Translations under genes and position numbers: made by a program
DNA from: Closterium sp. NIES-65
Taxonomy: Eukaryota; Streptophyta; Zygnematophyceae; Desmidiales; Closteriaceae
Assembly: GCA_948144175.1 (NCBI GenBank)
Contig: CANXME010002275.1
Location: 2,546,001-2,610,000 of the forward strand
Length of the DNA: 64,000 bases
Reading direction: 5' to 3'
Notes under the pieces: model-generated
The model's database searches: none
Told to the model about the DNA's origin: nothing
What the model saw: only the letters and a program-made list of their open reading frames with translations
In this document: in pieces, positions 28,201-37,876 of the stretch
Layout: every line of letters starts with the position of its first letter
Position numbering within the stretch: position 1 is the stretch's first letter

Positions 28201-29841
28201 CTCCCCAGATCTGGCCGACACTTTCACACCAACCCCTCCAACGGCGTTGCACTCCCCCTGGGATGCAGACCCCTCTCCAGCCTGCCCCCCACCGTGCCAC
28301 GCCAGCGCCGGCAGCTGCCACATAGATCTGTACACGTCCTTGCTCTCGTGCAGATCCCAAAGCACCCGATTGCCCAGCTTCCCCTTATAAGTGCGAGCCC
28401 CATCCGTGTTGGTGTTCACCCCAGCCTTGCCAAGCTTACGGAGGGAGATGAGGTTGGCCTTCAGGTCGGGGACGAGGAGAACGTCGTGCAGCACCACCGG
28501 CTTGCCATCCGCTCCCTTAAATGCAGCTCGTCCCGCACCAGCCACCTTCAACATGTGTCCAGAGGCAGAGCACACCTCATTAATCGGTGCAGCGCGTACG
28601 TCGTCCAGCAGGTCCTTGCGCGGCGTCATTGTCCAAGCAGCGCCTGTGTCCAACACCCAATAGTCCAGGGGGTGCAGCTCTGCTCCAGCCTTAGCAGAGG
28701 CGTCTCCTTGCTCCCCCTTGTCTCCCATATGGAAGAATTGGCCCGCGGTGCGCTCCTTCTTCTTCTCCGCACCGCCGTTGCCCTTTGGGTTGTTGTCGGA
28801 CGAATCAGCGATCATGTTGGCACCGTTTTTCTGGTTCCTCCGCGCGCCGCCATCCTGGTGACGATTCTGGGGGGTCCATCCATCGGGTTTCTTATAGCAC
28901 AAAAACCAGGGGTGCCCTTCCTTCTCACAATACCAGCAACTCCCTTTCATTTTGCCACCAGCACCCGACTTGCCCCCACGTCCAGATTTTGCACCGCGAC
29001 CCCAACCGGTACCTCCTTGTTGGTCGTTGGAGTCGTCGTCTTTCTTTGCACCGCGTCCAGCACCACCGAAGCCACGTCCTTTGCCACGTCGGCTCCCTTG
29101 CATCCCGTAGCCGCTGCTGCCGTCGTCTCCACCCCTCAGTTGGCGGCGACGGAAGTCCTCCTCCAGAATCTTCGTCCGCACCCACTCGAGCGTCCACAAG
29201 CTCTGGTTCTGCGGCAGGCTCAATCCGCTCGTAAATTGAAGCCACGATTCCGGCAGCAGCGAGAGCATCTTCAAGCACTTTGTTTGCTCCGGGTAGGTGA
29301 TTCCTGCGGTCGCCAACTTCGCGTAGAGGTCGCGCAATTTGTCCAGGACAGGTTGCACCGGCTCTCCCTCGCTCAGGCGCAACGCGGACAGCTCCCTCTC
29401 CAGCATCAATGTTGCAACAACGGAGGTCGGGGCGTGCAGCTCCTTCAACACCGTCCACGCCTTCGGACCACACTCAGCCTCCGGCAGCAGGTGCATGACG
29501 TGGTGACGCTGGTTCAGCTCCAAACTCTGCGACATCAAGTAGTAGCCAGCCGAGGCGCGCTCGTCCCAATCTTCCTGAAGGGCGGGGTCACTCGGTCTAG
29601 GCTCCTCCCCAATCATTAGTTTCAGCAATCCGATTTGACGGAAATAAAGTTGCATTTTCCAGGCCCAATCATCATAGCCCTCACCATTGAACTTCTCGAC
29701 GGTGAAGTTTTTCAGCACCTCCTTGATCAGCGAGCCCTGGCTTGTTCGCGCTCCCCTTGGCGCAGAAACACCAGAATCATGGCTGCCGCTACGATCTTGG
29801 GCTGAAGATTCACCAGCTACCGCCGAGGTGTTGCCCGCCAT
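25261..29841 (-). pseudogene. Copia gag-pol of middle element, broken by a TAG in RNase H
   Basis: A 1,527-codon frame of the same length as its two relatives, with one in-frame TAG (plus-strand 25513-25515) replacing codon 1443, which is CAG in the other copies. The predicted product stops after 1,442 residues. Present are the Gag region, a CCHC knuckle (C302, C305, H310, C315), protease DTGA (D398), integrase HHCC and DD35E (D618, D682, E718), and reverse transcriptase with YVDD (1187-1190). RNase H keeps its first two acidic residues (D1377, E1418) but loses the third (D1454), along with the conserved tail containing the ADFLTK motif. The residual frame continues in register to 25261. The change is C-to-T on the coding strand in a CHG context, as expected from deamination of a methylated plant cytosine. 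Small missense differences also exist (for example residue 818 Arg instead of Gly). Without complementation in trans or readthrough this copy should not replicate. Confidence 0.93.
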
Positions 29842-29872
29842 AGCTACCTATATCGAGGATCACTATAACGCA

Positions 29873-29884
29873 GCTCTGATACCA
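29873..29884 (-). other. Primer-binding site of middle element
   Basis: Minus strand TGGTATCAGAGC, the standard plant Copia site complementary to the 3' end of initiator-Met tRNA. It lies 3 nt (AGC) inside the 5' LTR and 31 nt before the gag start codon. It primes minus-strand cDNA synthesis. Confidence 0.92.
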
Positions 29885-29887
29885 GCT

Positions 29888-30643
29888 TGTTGGTGTAAGG
29901 GCCTAATAAACTCAAGCTATTAAGACTTTATCACACTTAAAACCTCTCCTCGGGGTCACCTCCAAGGGTCCTTGGGTGCCTGGTACAAGACCAGCCCCTA
30001 TCCTCGGGTCCGAGTTTGTAGAGAGAGGGATCAAGAGGGACTTAGTCAAAACAGCAAGAGTACCTTGAACGTCGCGCAGCGTATCGTGCAGACCGTCGAT
30101 CGGATTAAGCTGAGAATTTCCTATATCGAAGCTCACTCTAAGAGCTTTAAAATAAGCCAAGTTGCCTCGCGGAAAGTTCTGCCATTACGAAGTTATGGCT
30201 CGGACAGCGTTAGCCTAGCGTTGGAGTGCTAGCGTACTAGCGTTGACTCGGGTAGCATTCCGCCGTCGCACCGCGTAGAAAAGAAATTCCAGCAAGGAAG
30301 GAATTCGCTTGAATCAATTTCACTATATTCAGGTACAAACAGAGAAGGAATAAATAGCTCTAGCTAGCAAGGACCTTGGGAATCAACCTGGGAACAACCA
30401 GGGATGATCCCAAATAATTCCAAGCAACAGAACCAACCTGGCTGGACAAAATAGCAGGTGATAGGTTGGTGAACAACCTCTGGTTCTGTTTTTCCAACCT
30501 GGGAAAACAACAACCAGGTTCAGGTCCTAAAAACAGAACCTGTTTTGTCTTTGCCCAACCAGCCAAATGCTGGTTCCGCTGGTTTCCCCTGGCCCTGTAG
30601 CATGCAGATACAGACAAACAACATCCAACCTTCACCTAAATTG
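29888..30643 (-). repeat. 5' LTR of middle element, gene-proximal 756 bp
   Basis: Begins TGTTGG on the plus strand and runs without break to AATTG at 30639-30643, where the inner element starts. It keeps the candidate TATA-like TATTTATT and everything downstream of it, but the distal 337 bp (upstream part of U3) now lies at 37507-37843. On the minus strand, the sequence just upstream is now the inner element's 3' LTR. Confidence 0.95.
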
Positions 30644-31737
30644 TGTTGGTGTAAGGGCCTAATAAACTCAAGCTATTAAGACTTTATCACACTTAAAAAC
30701 CTCTCCTCGGGGTCACCTCCAAGGGTCCTTGGGTGCCTGGTACAAGACCAGCCCCTATCCTCGGGTCCGAGTTTGTAGAGAGAGGAATCAAGAGGGACTT
30801 AGGCAAAACAGCAAGAGTACCTTGAACGTCGCGCAGCGTATCGTGCAGACCGTCGATCGGATTAAGCTGAGAATTTCCTATATCGAAGCTCACTCTAAGA
30901 GCTTTAAAATAAGCCAAGTTGCCTCGCGAAAAGTTCTGCCATTACGAAGTTATGGCTCGGACAGCGTTAGCCTAGCGTTGGAGTGCTAGCGTACTAGCGT
31001 TGACTCGGGTAGCATTCCGCCGTCGCACCGCGTAGACAAGAAATTCCAGCAAGGAAGGAATTCGCTTGAATCAATTTTACTATATTCAGGTACAAACAGA
31101 GAAGGAATAAATAGCTCTAGCTAGCAAGGACCTTGGGAATCAACCTGGGAACAACCAGGGATGATCCCAAATAATTCCAAGCAACAGAACCAACCTGGCT
31201 GAACAAAATAGCAGGTGATAAGTTGGTGAACAACCTCTGGTTCTGTTTTTCCAACCTGGGAAAACAACAACCAGGTTCAGGTCCTAAAAACAGAACCTGT
31301 TTTGTCTTTGCCCAACCAGCCAAATGCTGGTTCCGCTGGTTTCCCCTGGCCCTGTAGCATGCAGATACAGACAAACAACATCCAACCTTCACCTAAATTG
31401 TACCCCTATAGTGCCTGCCCTGCTACACTATAGTCAACCAAACAAAACAGTACAATTTCGAGTTGGATAGAACTGAATCTGCGCAATCAAGTAAGTTGAA
31501 CCGCAAAGCTTCCATCTTGGGTTCCTTTGCGAGCTCGTCCTTTCTGCTTGTACTGTTCATAGCGCGTACAATGTTATGCCGAAGCGCACATTTTGCGAGT
31601 ACCTGCAAATGCTTCAAGCGAAAATTGCGAAAGCAAACAAACACACAAACATACCATTCACACGCAAATGCATTCGCACACGCATACTCGTACAAACAGA
31701 CGGCAGGATGTCGTGCAATGTGAATTTGCACCCAACA
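30644..31737 (-). repeat. 3' LTR of inner Copia element
   Basis: 1,094 bp, TGTTGG to CCAACA. In coding orientation it points out of the inner element into the middle element's 5' LTR remnant, so a promoter in this LTR would read into the middle gag-pol. Confidence 0.96.
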
Positions 31738-31749
31738 CACTCCCCCTCA
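31738..31749 (-). other. Polypurine tract of inner element
   Basis: Minus strand TGAGGGGGAGTG flush against the 3' LTR, identical to the tracts of the other two elements. Confidence 0.85.
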
Positions 31750-31779
31750 GCCTGCCGGCTGCATCCCCATCATTCCATA

Positions 31780-34700
31780 CTAGTTCATGCTCATTCCACT
31801 CATGCGCACACAACGCCAATGAGGCTCATCCGCAAGCCTCTTGGTGAGGAAGTCTGCTGGCTGCTGGTGAGTCTTGATGTAGATCGGATTCACCGTCCCC
31901 CTCTTCACCTCCTTACGCAGCCAGTGCCACTTGATACGCATGTGCTTATTCAGCCCATGAAGCACAGCGTTCCTGGCCATCCCAAGAGCTCCCTTGCTAT
32001 CACAAAACAGCGGCGTAGCAACCTTTTGCTCCTGGCCAATCTCCTCCAACAGCCTCCTCAGCCAAATCACCTCCTTCACCCCATGGAACATCGCCATGTA
32101 CTCTGATTCCACGGAAGAGAGTGCTGTCTCCGTCTGCTTCTTTGACCTCCAACTAACCGGTCCTCCCCCAACTACGCAGATGTATCCTCCCACAGATGAG
32201 GAATCCTCCTTCTCAGAGGCCCACGTAGCGTCAGTAAAGCAAGTGAGAAAAAGCTTGCCTTCTCCAAGCCTCTCCCCCTTCTCTTTCAGCACCTCAACCC
32301 CTTTCTGCTTCACCTGCGCAGATGCGGAGTATTGAACTCCAATGCTTGGGTGAGAGTTCAGGTACTTCACTACACGCTCAGCTGCATCCACCTGCTCCTC
32401 TGATGGATTCTGCACTACCCTAGCCAGCTGCCCAACCGAGAAAGAGATGTCGGGTCTCGTGTGAACTGCTGCATACAAGAGGCTGCCCACCAAGGACTGA
32501 AATTGCTGCTGCTCCTCGGCTTCAACCCCTTCATCCTCTGCAGCTTTCACAAGCTTGAATTCTGCTGGCAGGGGAGTTGCAACCTTGCGCTCATTCTCAA
32601 TTCCGTACTTCTCCCCAAGCTCCTTGATGAACTTCTCCTGGTGCAGTTTCAACCACCTGTGATCTGGATCCCTCTCTACGTGCATCCCGAGGTAGTACTT
32701 TACCTCCCCAAGGTTCTTGCACTTGAAGTTCTCCATCAGCTGCTGCTGCACCTTCTGGATCTCCTTCATGCTGCTGCTAAAGAGAAGAATGTCGTCCACA
32801 TAGACCAGAAACAGCACCAGCTTCTCCCCCTCCCCCTTGAGAAAGAGGCTCTCATCACAGCTGCTGGTCCTGAATCCCATCTCCTCTAAAACAGCTGCCA
32901 ACTTCTGGTACCAGCAGCGTGGCGCCTGCTTCAAGCCGTAGATGGACTTTTTCAGCTTGCACACCCTGCCCGTACCATCCTCATACCCAGGTGGCTGCGT
33001 CATGAACACCTCCTCCTCTAAAATCCCGTTGAGAAATGCCGTTGATATGTCCATCTGGATAATGAACTTCCCACTAACGGCTGCATCTGCCAACAAGACA
33101 CGAAGGGTAGGGGGTTTGGCAGTGGGAGCAAAGATCTCATTGAAGTCCCGCTTCTCCTTCTGCATAAACCCCTTAGCCACCAACCTACTCTTGTAGATGG
33201 TGACCTGCCCCTTGTCGTCAGTCTTGATCCTTAGCACCCACTTGCATTGTACCGCTTTCTTTCCCTCAGGCAGCACCACTAGTTCCCAAGTCCCATTCTC
33301 CAGCAGGCTCTGGTACTCAGCATCCCTGGAAGCTAGCCATTTGTCCCTATCTGGTCCAGCTAATGCCTCCTCCATGCTAGCTGGTTCCTCTGGTGCAGGG
33401 GCAAGAAAACAGTACGCAGGTTGATCCTCCTCATCCGGGTCATAGCCATGCGGTAGAATCAGCAATGCCTCCTCGGTCCCAAGCTGCTGCTCCGCTACAT
33501 CAGCTCCTGCAGTCAGCTTCTTAGTAGCCATACGGGTACGTCCTGGCCTGGAGACGGGTGTCTCCCATCCCTTCATAATAACACCCTTCGGCTTCTTAGT
33601 TTTCCCCTGCTGCTGCTCTCCTCCCTCGGATCCAGCAGCTCCACTAGTGCTACCGCTAATCTCCACACCATCACCTCCACCAGCAGGTGCCTCCTGCACC
33701 TTCTCTTTATCACCACCCTCTGCAGCTGCCTCCTCTCCCTCCTCCCACACACTAGGAGTCAGGTCCAGCTGCATGGTAATCTGCTTCATCTGCTGGGACA
33801 CCCTGGCCTCCGGCTGTTTCTCCCAGCTCCCATACATCATGCCCTCAACAAACTTCACATCCCTGCTGTCAAATAACACACCCTTGGAGGGTTCCCACAG
33901 CAGCCATCCCTTGCTCTCAGCAGCCAGCCCCAAATGCACACACCAGATTGCACTCGCCCCCAACTTACTGCGATAGGTCTTGGGAACGTGGGCGACTGCC
34001 ATGCAACCGAACACCCTCAGCATGTCCACCGGCGGCTTCCTCCCAAGCCACCTCTCCAACGGCACCCACGAGTCATCCCCAACCTTTGTGAGTACCCTGT
34101 TCCTAGCGACGGTAGCGTGCCGAACAGCATGGGGCCACATCAAGTTGCCCAGCCCAGATTCTATGAGCAGCGCCCTAGCTGTCTCCAGAATTGTCCGGTT
34201 CGCCCGTTCTGCTACACCGTTGGACTGTGGGGTGTAAGCCGTGGTCAGCTCCCTCTGGATGCCCTGCTTCTTGAGCCAGGCCGTCATGTCAGTTCCAAGG
34301 AACTCACCACCCCGATCTGTCCTAATCCGCTTCACCACACACTCCGCTTGCTTCTCCACGAACGGCAGCCAATCGTCCCGAATCGTGGAGGCGGCGTGAT
34401 CTTTCTGCTTCAGCGGATACGCCCACATTAGCCTGCTCCAGTCATCCACTATGGTTAAGAAGTACCGCTCCCCCTTGTGCCCTTGCACCGGCAGCGGCCC
34501 CACCAAGTCCATGTGGACCAGCTCCAACGGCTTTTTGCTCCTGCCAGCCACACTATGGAAGGGGAAACGGGTGAACTTTGAAAGGAGGCAAATTTCACAG
34601 TTATCATCGGGTGGTTGTCCGTTCAGCTTTAAGCCCTTAACGGCTCCATCCTTCTCCAGCTGCTTCAGCAAAGGCATTGCCACATGCCCCAAACGTCGGT

Positions 34701-36360
34701 GTGCAGTTGCCCAATCTGTCTCCCCAGATCTGGCCGACACTTTCACACCAACCCCTCCAACGGCGTTGCACTCCCCCTGGGATGCAGACCCCTCTCCAGC
34801 CTGCCCCCCACCGTGCCACGCCAGCGCCGGCAGCTGCCACATAGATCTGTACACGTCCTTGCTCTCGTGCAGATCCCAAAGCACCCGATTGCCCAGCTTC
34901 CCCTTATAAGTGCGAGCCCCATCCGTGTTGGTGTTCACCCCAGCCTTGCCAAGCTTACGGAGGGAGATGAGGTTGGCCTTCAGGTCGGGGACGAGGAGAA
35001 CGTCGTGCAGCACCACCGGCTTGCCATCCGCTCCCTTAAATGCAGCTCGTCCCGCACCAGCCACCTTCAACATGTGTCCAGAGGCAGAGCACACCTCATT
35101 AATCGGTGCAGCGCGTACGTCGTCCAGCAGGTCCTTGCGCGGCGTCATTGTCCAAGCAGCGCCTGTGTCCAACACCCAATAGTCCAGGGGGTGCAGCTCT
35201 GCTCCAGCCTTAGCAGATGCGTCTCCTTGCTCCCCCTTGTCTCCCATATGGAAGAATTGGCCCGCGGTGCGCTCCTTCTTCTTCTCCGCACCGCCGTTGC
35301 CCTTTGGGTTGTTGTCGGACGAATCAGCGATCATGTTGGCACCGTTTTTCTGGTTCCTCCGCGCGCCGCCATCCTGGTGACGATTCTGGGGGGTCCATCC
35401 ATCGGGTTTCTTATAGCACAAAAACCAGGGGTGCCCTTCCTTCTCACAATACCAGCAACTCCCTTTCATTTTGCCACCAGCACCCGACTTGCCCCCACGT
35501 CCAGATTTTGCACCGCGACCCCAACCGGTACCTCCTTGTTGGTCGTTGGAGTCGTCGTCTTTCTTTGCACCGCGTCCAGCACCACCGAAGCCACGTCCTT
35601 TGCCACGTCGGCTCCCTTGCATCCCGTAGCCGCTGCTGCCGTCGTCTCCACCCCTCAGTTGGCGGCGACGGAAGTCCTCCTCCAGAATCTTCGTCCGCAC
35701 CCACTCGAGCGTCCACAAGCTCTGGTTCTGCGGCAGGCTCAATCCGCTCGTAAATTGAAGCCACGATTCCGGCAGCAGCGAGAGCATCTTCAAGCACTTT
35801 GTTTGCTCCGGGTAGGTGATTCCCGCGGTCGCCAACTTCGCGTAGAGGTCGCGCAATTTGTCCAGGACAGGTTGCACCGGCTCTCCCTCGCTCAGGCGCA
35901 ACGCGGACAGCTCCCTCTCCAGCATCAATGTTGCAACAACGGAGGTCGGGGCGTGCAGCTCCTTCAACACCGTCCACGCCTTCGGACCGCACTCAACCTC
36001 CGGCAGCAGGTGCATGACGTGGTGACGCTGGTTCAGCTCCAAACTCTGCGACATCAAGTAGTAGCCAGCCGAGGCGCGTTCGTCCCAATCTTCCTGAAGG
36101 GCGGGGTCACTCGGTCTAGGCTCCTCCCCAATCATTAGTTTCAGCAATCCGATTTGACGGAAATAAAGTTGAATTTTCCAGGCCCAATCATCATAGCCCT
36201 CACCATTGAACTTCTCGACGGTGAAGTTTTTCAGCACCTCCTTGATCAGCGAGCCCTGGCTTGTTCGCGCTCCCCTTGGCGCAGAAACACCAGAATCATG
36301 GCTGCCGCTACGATCTTGGGCTGAAGATTCACCAGCTACCGCCGAGGTGTTGCCCGCCAT
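31780..36360 (-). CDS. Copia Gag-Pol polyprotein, inner element, 1,526 aa, intact
   Basis: A single frame encodes every product needed for Copia retrotransposition in cytoplasmic virus-like particles and for nuclear integration. In order: Gag/UBN2-type region (about 35-240); Gly/Arg-rich linker (240-300); CCHC zinc knuckle (C302, C305, H310, C315); aspartic protease with DTGA (D398); GAG-pre-integrase zinc motif (H554, H559, C588, C591); integrase core D618, D682, E718 (35-residue spacing, RTDRGGEF and NGVAER motifs); acidic, Gln/Gly-rich spacer (about 860-960); reverse transcriptase (about 1005-1250) with MDISTAF (D1104) and YVDD (1187-1190); RNase H with D1377, E1418, D1454 and ADFLTK near the end. 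The integrase-before-RT order defines Ty1/Copia rather than Gypsy. The start is the first ATG after the PBS, in a G-rich context (GCT ATG GCG). No frameshift separates gag and pol. Differences from the other copies (for example Ile63, Val122, and Thr-Asp at 690-691) avoid catalytic residues. Confidence 0.95.
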   Translation of the reverse strand: MAGNTSAVAGESSAQDRSGSHDSGVSAPRGARTSQGSLIKEVLKNFTVEKFNGEGYDDWAWKIQLYFRQIGLLKLMIGEEPRPSDPALQEDWDERASAGYYLMSQSLELNQRHHVMHLLPEVECGPKAWTVLKELHAPTSVVATLMLERELSALRLSEGEPVQPVLDKLRDLYAKLATAGITYPEQTKCLKMLSLLPESWLQFTSGLSLPQNQSLWTLEWVRTKILEEDFRRRQLRGGDDGSSGYGMQGSRRGKGRGFGGAGRGAKKDDDSNDQQGGTGWGRGAKSGRGGKSGAGGKMKGSCWYCEKEGHPWFLCYKKPDGWTPQNRHQDGGARRNQKNGANMIADSSDNNPKGNGGAEKKKERTAGQFFHMGDKGEQGDASAKAGAELHPLDYWVLDTGAAWTMTPRKDLLDDVRAAPINEVCSASGHMLKVAGAGRAAFKGADGKPVVLHDVLLVPDLKANLISLRKLGKAGVNTNTDGARTYKGKLGNRVLWDLHESKDVYRSMWQLPALAWHGGGQAGEGSASQGECNAVGGVGVKVSARSGETDWATAHRRLGHVAMPLLKQLEKDGAVKGLKLNGQPPDDNCEICLLSKFTRFPFHSVAGRSKKPLELVHMDLVGPLPVQGHKGERYFLTIVDDWSRLMWAYPLKQKDHAASTIRDDWLPFVEKQAECVVKRIRTDRGGEFLGTDMTAWLKKQGIQRELTTAYTPQSNGVAERANRTILETARALLIESGLGNLMWPHAVRHATVARNRVLTKVGDDSWVPLERWLGRKPPVDMLRVFGCMAVAHVPKTYRSKLGASAIWCVHLGLAAESKGWLLWEPSKGVLFDSRDVKFVEGMMYGSWEKQPEARVSQQMKQITMQLDLTPSVWEEGEEAAAEGGDKEKVQEAPAGGGDGVEISGSTSGAAGSEGGEQQQGKTKKPKGVIMKGWETPVSRPGRTRMATKKLTAGADVAEQQLGTEEALLILPHGYDPDEEDQPAYCFLAPAPEEPASMEEALAGPDRDKWLASRDAEYQSLLENGTWELVVLPEGKKAVQCKWVLRIKTDDKGQVTIYKSRLVAKGFMQKEKRDFNEIFAPTAKPPTLRVLLADAAVSGKFIIQMDISTAFLNGILEEEVFMTQPPGYEDGTGRVCKLKKSIYGLKQAPRCWYQKLAAVLEEMGFRTSSCDESLFLKGEGEKLVLFLVYVDDILLFSSSMKEIQKVQQQLMENFKCKNLGEVKYYLGMHVERDPDHRWLKLHQEKFIKELGEKYGIENERKVATPLPAEFKLVKAAEDEGVEAEEQQQFQSLVGSLLYAAVHTRPDISFSVGQLARVVQNPSEEQVDAAERVVKYLNSHPSIGVQYSASAQVKQKGVEVLKEKGERLGEGKLFLTCFTDATWASEKEDSSSVGGYICVVGGGPVSWRSKKQTETALSSVESEYMAMFHGVKEVIWLRRLLEEIGQEQKVATPLFCDSKGALGMARNAVLHGLNKHMRIKWHWLRKEVKRGTVNPIYIKTHQQPADFLTKRLADEPHWRCVRMSGMSMN

Positions 36361-36391
36361 AGCTACCTATATCGAGGATCACTATAACGCA

Positions 36392-36403
36392 GCTCTGATA
36401 CCA
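36392..36403 (-). other. Primer-binding site of inner element
   Basis: Minus strand TGGTATCAGAGC, complementary to the 3' end of plant initiator-Met tRNA, 3 nt inside the 5' LTR and 31 nt ahead of the gag ATG. Confidence 0.92.
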
Positions 36404-36406
36404 GCT

Positions 36407-37501
36407 TGTTGGTGTAAGGGCCTAATAAACTCAAGCTATTAAGACTTTATCACACTTAAAAACCTCTCCTCGGGGTCACCTCCAAGGGTCCTTGGGTGCC
36501 TGGTACAAGACCAGCCCCTATCCTCGGGTCCGAGTTTGTAGAGAGAGGAATCAAGAGGGACTTAGGCAAAACAGCAAGAGTACCTTGAACGTCGCGCAGC
36601 GTATCGTGCAGACCGTCGATCGGATTAAGCTGAGAATTTCCTATATCGAAGCTCACTCTAAGAGCTTTAAAATAAGCCAAGTTGCCTCGCGAAAAGTTCT
36701 GCCATTACGAAGTTATGGCTCGGACAGCGTTAGCCTAGCGTTGGAGTGCTAGCGTACTAGCGTTGACTCGGGTAGCATTCCGCCGTCGCACCGCGTAGAC
36801 AAGAAATTCCAGCAAGGAAGGAATTCGCTTGAATCAATTTTACTATATTCAGGTACAAACAGAGAAGGAATAAATAGCTCTAGCTAGCAAGGACCTTGGG
36901 AATCAACCTGGGAACAACCAGGGATGATCCCAAATAATTCCAAGCAACAGAACCAACCTGGCTGAACAAAATAGCAGGTGATAAGTTGGTGAACAACCTC
37001 TGGTTCTGTTTTTCCAACCTGGGAAAAACAACAACCAGGTTCAGGTCCTAAAAACAGAACCTGTTTTGTCTTTGCCCAACCAGCCAAATGCTGGTTCCGC
37101 TGGTTTCCCCTGGCCCTGTAGCATGCAGATACAGACAAACAACATCCAACCTTCACCTAAATTGTACCCCTATAGTGCCTGCCCTGCTACACTATAGTCA
37201 ACCAAACAAAACAGTACAATTTCGAGTTGGATAGAACTGAATCTGCGCAATCAAGTAAGTTGAACCGCAAAGCTTCCATCTTGGGTTCCTTTGCGAGCTC
37301 GTCCTTTCTGCTTGTACTGTTCATAGCGCGTACAATGTTATGCCGAAGCGCACATTTTGCGAGTACCTGCAAATGCTTCAAGCGAAAATTGCGAAAGCAA
37401 ACAAACACACAAACATACCATTCACACGCAAATGCATTCGCACACGCATACTCGTACAAACAGACGGCAGGATGTCGTGCAATGTGAATTTGCACCCAAC
37501 A
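36407..37501 (-). repeat. 5' LTR of inner Copia element
   Basis: 1,095 bp, TGTTGG to CCAACA, one A longer than its partner. In coding orientation the stretch from about 37110 down to 36895 is packed with copies of AACCTGG, AACCAGG and their complements. It lies just upstream of a TATA-like string and is a plausible enhancer zone in U3. The LTR also holds short frames of up to 105 codons, which I do not regard as genes. Confidence 0.95.
36869..36876 (-). promoter_or_regulatory. Candidate TATA-like element in 5' LTR
   Basis: Minus strand TATTTATT, about 630 bp from the upstream end of the LTR and about 460 bp before the PBS. The same string is present in the outer 5' LTR (42966-42973) and the other copies. 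It is offered only because it is the best AT-rich match downstream of the AACCTGG cluster; a second candidate (AATATAG) lies about 25 bp further on. The transcription start cannot be fixed from sequence alone. Confidence 0.3.
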
Positions 37502-37843
37502 AATTGTACCCCTATAGTGCCTGCCCTGCTACACTATAGTCAACCAAACAAAACAGTACAATTTCGAGTTGGATAGAACTGAATCTGCGCAATCAAGTAA
37601 GTTGAACCGCAAAGCTTCCATCTTGGGTTCCTTTGCGAGCTCGTCCTTTCTGCTTGTACTGTTCATAGCGCGTACAATGTTATGCCGAAGCGCACATTGT
37701 GCGAGTACCTGCAAATGCTTCAAGCGAAAATTGCGAAAGCAAACAAACACACAAACATACCATTCACACGCAAATGCATTCGCACACGCATACTCGTACA
37801 AACAGACGGCAGGATGTCGTGCAATGTGAATTTGCACCCAACA
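37502..37843 (-). repeat. 5' LTR of middle element, displaced distal 337 bp plus TSD
   Basis: Starts with the duplicated AATTG (37502-37506) and continues exactly where the LTR at 30643 broke off (tacccctatagtgcctg), ending CCAACA at 37843. Its cacattgtgcg variant matches the middle element's other LTR rather than the inner one. It is directly followed by TCAGC, the duplication made when the middle element entered the outer one. Confidence 0.95.
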
Positions 37844-37876
37844 TCAGCCTGCCGGCTGCATCCCCATCATTCCATA

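Larger units (their letters stand above)
30644..37501 (-). mobile_element. Inner Copia LTR retrotransposon, complete and intact
   Basis: A 6,858-bp element: LTR 30644-31737, PPT, one 1,526-codon gag-pol frame, PBS, LTR 36407-37501. It inserted in the 5' LTR of the middle element, with AATTG duplicated at 30639-30643 and 37502-37506. The two LTRs share private variants (ttaaaaacc, gaggaatcaag, ttaggcaaaac, gtagacaag, ggctgaacaaaatag) and differ by one A in a homopolymer (gggaaaacaac versus gggaaaaacaac). All recognisable catalytic residues are present. By nesting it is the youngest insertion, and it is the best candidate here for a still-autonomous element. Confidence 0.96.
24126..37843 (-). 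mobile_element. Middle Copia LTR retrotransposon, interrupted by the inner one
   Basis: Same family and orientation as the outer element, inserted into it next to the polypurine tract. The target TCAGC is duplicated at 24121-24125 and 37844-37848. Its own sequence is 24126-30643 plus 37507-37843 (6,855 bp). The right (5') LTR was split by the inner element, with AATTG duplicated at 30639-30643 and 37502-37506. Rejoined in length, the split LTR measures 1,093 bp, the same as the left one, and I found no differences between them. Its gag-pol frame carries a nonsense mutation, so it cannot supply its own complete polyprotein. Confidence 0.96.

Noticed and set aside
28096..29619. 507-codon plus-strand frame antisense to gag (also 34684-36138 and 40712-42235)
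   Set aside because: It is the mirror of the high-GC gag coding strand, with no recognisable domain, and changes between copies follow the sense frame.
31423..31740. 105-codon minus-strand frame inside the LTR (repeated in each LTR)
   Set aside because: It lies in the U3 part of the LTR, has no domain similarity, and differs in its ends between copies. Most likely chance.
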